Shown here: in pieces, positions 4,494 through 7,635 of the stretch
Position numbering within the stretch: position 1 is the first letter of the stretch
Layout of the letters: each line of letters starts with the position of its first letter
Source of the DNA: Paratractidigestivibacter sp963611755
GTDB taxonomy: Bacteria; Actinomycetota; Coriobacteriia; Coriobacteriales; Atopobiaceae
NCBI GenBank assembly: GCA_963611755.1
Contig: CAVDTK010000111.1
Span: 1-7,635 of the forward strand
DNA: 7,635 bases
Direction: 5' to 3'
Position numbers and translations under genes: made by a program
The notes under the pieces: generated by a model
What the model was told of the DNA's origin: nothing
Database searches by the model: none
Seen by the model: the letters and a program-made list of their open reading frames with translations, nothing else

Positions 4494-5648
4494 TCATTCC
4501 TCCGGAGAAAAACAGGTGCTGCGAGCTGGNNNNNNNNNNNNNNNNNNNNNNNNNNNNNNNNNNNNNNNNNNNNNNNNNNNNNNNNNNNNNNNNNNNNNNN
4601 NNNNNNNNNNNNNNNNNNNNNNNNNNNNNNNNNNNNNNNNNNNNNNNNNNNNNNNNNNNNNNNNNNNNNNNNNNNNNNNNNNNNNNNNNNNNNNNNNNNN
4701 NNNNNNNNNNNNNNNNNNNNNNNNNNNNNNNNNNNNNNNNNNNNNNNNNNNNNNNNNNNNNNNNNNNNNNNNNNNNNNNNNNNNNNNNNNNNNNNNNNNN
4801 NNNNNNNNNNNNNNNNNNNNNNNNNNNNNNNNNNNNNNNNNNNNNNNNNNNNNNNNNNNNNNNNNNNNNNNNNNNNNNNNNNNNNNNNNNNNNCCAAAGG
4901 CGGCGCGCGCGATGACGTTCTCCAGGCCGTCGAACATGGGCGAGCCCACGCCGGCGGGGATGCCGGTGGCCACGCACTCGATGATGCCGCCCACGGAGTC
5001 GGCGTCCTTCTGGGCGTCGAGAATGGCCTCGATCATGGCCTGGGCGGCCGCCGGGTCGATGGCCGGGAAGTCGCGGCCGTCTGCCAGGGCGTCCATCTGC
5101 GAGAAGAGGCGGGCGTTTCCTGCGGGCGTGTTGTCCGTCACGCAGAAGGGCTCGTCGGCCACCCCTGCGATCTCGGCCGTGTGGGCGCTTACCCGGATGC
5201 CCTTCTCGGCAAGCCATTGAAGCGCGATGCCGCCGGCCACGCACAAGGGGCCGGTAAGGCGGCCCGAGAAGTGCCCGCCGCCGGGAATGTCCTGGTTGCC
5301 GTGCCATTTTGCCCAGGCCGTGAAGTCGGCGTGCCCCGGGCGGGGGACTCCCATGATGTTGGCGTAGTCGCCGGAGCGCGTGTTGGTGTTCTCGATGACG
5401 GCGGCCAGGGGCGCGCCGCAGGTCTTGCCGTCGGGGTTTAAGCCGGAAAGGATGCGGACCTGGTCGGCCTCTTTTCTCGGCGTGGTCCAGGCGGCGTTGC
5501 CCGGCGCACGGCGGTTGAGGAAGAGCTGCAGGGCCTCCTGGTCGACGGCGAGCCCCGAAGGCAGACCCTCGACGACGCAGCCCACGGCCGCGGAGTGCGA
5601 CTGGCCGAAGATCGTGGTCTTGAGCGTGTTGCCAAAGCTGGAGGGCAT
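4494..5648 (-). CDS. aroC: Chorismate synthase, with internal sequence gap
   Basis: Chorismate synthase removes phosphate from 5-enolpyruvylshikimate 3-phosphate to give chorismate, using reduced FMN. The start is ATG at 5648-5646, after GAGGAG (5661-5656) with 7 nt spacing and 1 nt past the aroA stop; the frame is open further upstream, but only inside aroA. Visible motifs are SFGNTLKTTIFGQSH with the first conserved His (18), RRAPGN, TPRKEAD, GKTCGAP, PRPGHAD with the second conserved His (106), GGGHFSGRLTGP (123-134), and GIPAGVGSPMFDGLE (229-243). GGGHFSGRLT replaces the GGRSSARET of proteobacterial enzymes and is a form I associate with Clostridia. The Arg usually preceding GGG is Pro122. 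Bases 4530-4893 are undetermined, removing about 121 residues including the C-terminal GRHDPC-type block. If the gap length is exact the frame continues to P374-E384 and a TGA at 4496-4494, giving 384 residues, normal for the family. Only the C-terminal end is uncertain. Confidence 0.9.
   Translation of the reverse strand: MPSSFGNTLKTTIFGQSHSAAVGCVVEGLPSGLAVDQEALQLFLNRRAPGNAAWTTPRKEADQVRILSGLNPDGKTCGAPLAAVIENTNTRSGDYANIMGVPRPGHADFTAWAKWHGNQDIPGGGHFSGRLTGPLCVAGGIALQWLAEKGIRVSAHTAEIAGVADEPFCVTDNTPAGNARLFSQMDALADGRDFPAIDPAAAQAMIEAILDAQKDADSVGGIIECVATGIPAGVGSPMFDGLENVIARAAFXXXXXXXXXXXXXXXXXXXXXXXXXXXXXXXXXXXXXXXXXXXXXXXXXXXXXXXXXXXXXXXXXXXXXXXXXXXXXXXXXXXXXXXXXXXXXXXXXXXXXXXXXXXXXXXXXXXXXXXXXXPARSTCFSPEE
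4530..4893. other. Undetermined bases (364 N) inside aroC
   Basis: A run of 364 Ns covers roughly the C-terminal third of the chorismate synthase gene. The length is close to the coding sequence expected between FDGLENVIARAAF and the end of a normal chorismate synthase. It is therefore probably a sized scaffold gap or masked interval, not an arbitrary spacer. Nothing inside can be annotated. Confidence 0.99.
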
Positions 5649-5649
5649 G

Positions 5650-6936
5650 TTAGATCTCCTCGGTGGAAGAGCCGCCCAGGGCGGCCAGGTCTTCAAAGAA
5701 GGCGGGGTAGGACTTAGAGACGCACTCTGCGCCGCGGATGAGCGTGGGGCCCTGGGCGCAGGTGGCGAGAACCGCGGCCATCATCGCGATGCGGTGGTCG
5801 TTGGCGGCGTCCACGGTGCCGCCGGAAAGGACATCGACACCCTCGATGACCAGGCCGTCGTTTGTCACGGTGACGCGGCCGCCCATGGCGTTCACGGCGT
5901 TGGACACCGTGACCAGGCGGTCGGACTCCTTAAGGCGCAGGCGCGCGGCGCCGGTGATGCGCGTGGTGCCCTGCGCGAGGCTCGCCACGGCGGCCAGGGG
6001 CGGCACAAGGTCGGGGCAGCTGCTCACGTCCAGGGTGCAGCCGTGCAGGTTGTCGCGGCTCACGCAAACCTGCATGGGCAGGCGAGAGACGCGCGCGCCC
6101 AGGAGCGCCAGGGCGCCCAGGATGGCGCGGTCGCCCTGGGTCGAGTGGTGGTCGACGCCGGTGACGGTGACCCCGCCCGGGTTGAGCGCGCCCGCAGCCA
6201 GCCAAAACGCTGCGTTGGACCAGTCTCCGCCCACCTCGACGGTGCCGGGGGTCTTGTACGCGGCGTCCGCGGCGACCTTGAAGAGCAGGCCCTTCTCGCT
6301 GCCGTCCTGTACTCGGGCCCGGGAGACCTCGACGCCAAAGCGGCCCATGGCCTCGACGGTGATGTCGATGTAGGGCAGAGACTCGATGGGCTCGGTGACA
6401 AAGAGGCTGATGCCGCCCATGAGGGGAGCCGCCAGAAGAAGGCCCGTCACGTACTGCGAGCTCACGTTGCCCGCGATCTTGTAGGAGGCGCCGGAAAGCT
6501 TGCCGCCGACGGGCATAGGCATCGTGCCCTGCGGGCCAAGCTCGGCACCGTGGGCGCAAAGCTCCTCGTAAAGAGGGGAGAGCGGGCGCTCGGGCAGGCG
6601 ACCGTGGCCCGTGAGCGACGCGTCGCAGCCGAGCGCCGCCACCACGGGCAGCATGAAGCGCAGGGTAGAGCCGGACTCGCCGCAGTCGAGAAGCGCGTTC
6701 GCGCGGGGTGCCGCCACCGGCGTCACGGCAAAGCCGCCCGCGGTCTTCTCAATAACGGCTCCCAGCTGGGCCAGGCAGTCGGCCGTGGCCTCGATGTCCA
6801 TGGAGGTCGTGTTGCACAGGACCTGCGTCGGCTTATCTGCAAACGCGGCGCAGATCAGGAGGCGGTGGGCCTCAGACTTGGAGGCCACGGCGCCGATGGT
6901 GCCGGAAAGCCTCGCGGGGTGGATCAAACGGTTCAA
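5650..6936 (-). CDS. aroA: 3-phosphoshikimate 1-carboxyvinyltransferase (EPSP synthase)
   Basis: EPSP synthase joins phosphoenolpyruvate to shikimate 3-phosphate, the sixth pathway step. The protein has 428 residues, normal for the family. In order it shows SKSEAHR (19-25) with the substrate-binding Lys and Arg, CGESGSTLRF (85-94) at the PEP loop, GHGRLPERPLSPL (110-122), SSQYVTGLLLAAP (159-171), DWSNAAFW (238-245), LKESDRL (335-341), NDHRIAMMAAV (379-389) and KSYPAFF (408-414). The PEP loop departs from the NAGT form of enterobacterial enzymes; ESGST-type loops are common in Clostridia-like sequences. The best start is TTG at 6936-6934, 1 nt after the aroB TAG, with AAAGGG (6948-6943) 6 nt upstream. 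This gives an N-terminus that aligns with the family, and no in-frame ATG or GTG lies nearby before the SKS motif. The gene is translationally coupled to aroB and to aroC. Confidence 0.96.
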   Translation of the reverse strand: MNRLIHPARLSGTIGAVASKSEAHRLLICAAFADKPTQVLCNTTSMDIEATADCLAQLGAVIEKTAGGFAVTPVAAPRANALLDCGESGSTLRFMLPVVAALGCDASLTGHGRLPERPLSPLYEELCAHGAELGPQGTMPMPVGGKLSGASYKIAGNVSSQYVTGLLLAAPLMGGISLFVTEPIESLPYIDITVEAMGRFGVEVSRARVQDGSEKGLLFKVAADAAYKTPGTVEVGGDWSNAAFWLAAGALNPGGVTVTGVDHHSTQGDRAILGALALLGARVSRLPMQVCVSRDNLHGCTLDVSSCPDLVPPLAAVASLAQGTTRITGAARLRLKESDRLVTVSNAVNAMGGRVTVTNDGLVIEGVDVLSGGTVDAANDHRIAMMAAVLATCAQGPTLIRGAECVSKSYPAFFEDLAALGGSSTEEI

Positions 6937-6937
6937 G

Positions 6938-7635
6938 CTAGTCCCTTTCGGCGGTGGATCCGCAGCCCAGATCGATGAGCTCGCGAAGCTCGTCGAGGGT
7001 CACCTTCTTAACCTCGCACGCCCCGAGCGCCTCCGGTACGACGATGTTCATCGTGTTGCCGTGGCGCTTCTTGTCGTGCGTCATGTAATCGAAGAGGGTC
7101 GCGTGGTCGAGCGCGGTGTCGGTGGGAAGGCCCTGCGCCGCCATGGCGTCGATGATGACTTGCGCTGTCTCGGCTGAGCACCAGCCGCGTGCCACGCTCG
7201 CGCGCGCGACGCAACAGAGGCCCGCCGCCACGCAGCTGCCGTGGCCCATCGTGAAGTTGCTCGCAGCCTCAATGCCGTGGCCGATCGTGTGGCCCAGGTT
7301 CAGGGTCTGCCTCAGGCCGCGCTCCTTCTCGTCGGCGCTCACGACGTCGCGCTTGATGCGGACGTTGGCGGCCACGATGTCGGCGACCTTCTCGTCCGGG
7401 TAACCCTCGCCGTTCATGGGGTGCGCCGTGAGCTCGGCGAGCATTGCGGGGTCGGCCAGGACGGCATGCTTCACGACTTCGCCGATAGAGTCGGTGTAGA
7501 GCTCGGGCGCGATGCTGTGCAGGCACTCGACATCGGCCACGACGGCCGATGGCTGCCAGAAGAAGCCGCAGAGGTTCTTTCCGTGCGCGAGGTCGACGGC
7601 GACCTTGCCGCCCACGCTCGAGTCGACCATGGCGA
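6938..7635 (-). CDS. aroB: 3-dehydroquinate synthase, C-terminal part (5' end outside window)
   Basis: 3-dehydroquinate synthase cyclises DAHP to 3-dehydroquinate using NAD and a divalent metal, the second pathway step. About 232 residues are visible, roughly the last two thirds of a normal 350-370 residue enzyme. The reading frame runs through the window edge. The ATG at 7630 is internal, because the preceding codon is Ala and what follows is the family block (A)MVDSSVGGK. Numbering from that Met, visible motifs are VDSSVGGK (2-9), HGKN (16-19), GEVVKHAV (50-57) with metal-binding Glu51, RQTLNLGHTIGHGIE (107-121) with metal-binding His114, MGHGSCVAAG (128-137) with metal-binding His130, and HDKKRHG (185-191). 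The TAG stop at 6940-6938 lies 1 nt before the aroA TTG, so it is the first visible gene of the coupled operon. Confidence 0.95.
   Translation of the reverse strand, partial: AMVDSSVGGKVAVDLAHGKNLCGFFWQPSAVVADVECLHSIAPELYTDSIGEVVKHAVLADPAMLAELTAHPMNGEGYPDEKVADIVAANVRIKRDVVSADEKERGLRQTLNLGHTIGHGIEAASNFTMGHGSCVAAGLCCVARASVARGWCSAETAQVIIDAMAAQGLPTDTALDHATLFDYMTHDKKRHGNTMNIVVPEALGACEVKKVTLDELRELIDLGCGSTAERD

Noticed and set aside
4300..5441. Open frames spanning the N run on other frames and strand
   Set aside because: They are open only because undetermined codons contain no stops. The flanking real sequence encodes AroC on the minus strand.
5380..6978. Long plus-strand open frame (532 codons) opposite aroC and aroA
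   Set aside because: It is antisense to two clear enzymes. GC-rich third positions on the minus strand suppress stops on the plus strand, and the translation is Gly/Ala/Arg/His-rich with no recognisable domain or ribosome site.
1..7635. Mobile elements, CRISPR, tRNA or rRNA genes
   Set aside because: No transposase, long terminal inverted repeats, regularly spaced repeats or tRNA-like clover-leaf sequences were seen in the readable bases.

Overview
The window is a high-GC bacterial chromosomal segment dominated by a shikimate-pathway and phenylalanine-biosynthesis gene cluster on the minus strand. Two unrelated housekeeping genes sit at the left end. Several proteins carry sequence subtypes I associate with Clostridia: PheA with an ACQGVEGAYS-type dehydratase, AroC with GGGHFSGRLT, EPSP synthase with CGESGSTLRF, and a shikimate kinase with a short lid. 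These sit in DNA of roughly 60-65% GC (estimated by eye) with GC-rich third positions. That mix suggests a gut or oral Coriobacteriia-type actinobacterium (Collinsella/Olsenella-like). This is an inference from sequence style, not a database match.

Layout. 1-137 (-): the 5' end of trpS, cut by the window edge. 138-273: a divergent promoter region. 274-870 (+): 5-formyltetrahydrofolate cyclo-ligase. 871-950: a short repeat and a perfect-stem bidirectional terminator between convergent genes. 951-1913 (-): a fusion of a glucose-family PTS EIIB domain, an acidic linker and a type II 3-dehydroquinate dehydratase. 1914-2051: a 138-nt gap with a candidate promoter, a 10-bp perfect palindrome, a small hairpin and a 23-codon upstream ORF. 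2052-3338 (-): an AroE-AroK fusion. 3348-4493 (-): PheA (chorismate mutase, prephenate dehydratase, ACT). 4494-5648 (-): aroC, interrupted by 364 undetermined bases. 5650-6936 (-): aroA. 6938-7635 (-): the 3' two thirds of aroB, running off the right edge.

Function. Read in transcription order (right to left), aroB-aroA-aroC-pheA-aroE/K are packed with junctions of 1, 1, 0 and 9 nt, so they look like one translationally coupled operon. With the dehydroquinase gene they cover every step from DAHP to chorismate and then on to phenylpyruvate. DAHP synthase is not in the window. The dehydroquinase is the only pathway gene set apart by a real intergenic region. It is also the only one carrying a phosphoryl-transfer domain from the sugar PTS. 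That domain keeps its phospho-accepting Cys, and all ten dehydroquinase active-site residues I could map are intact. The EIIB-AroQ fusion, with its private upstream region, is the most interesting item here: it suggests, but does not prove, that aromatic biosynthesis is tied to sugar-PTS phosphorylation state.
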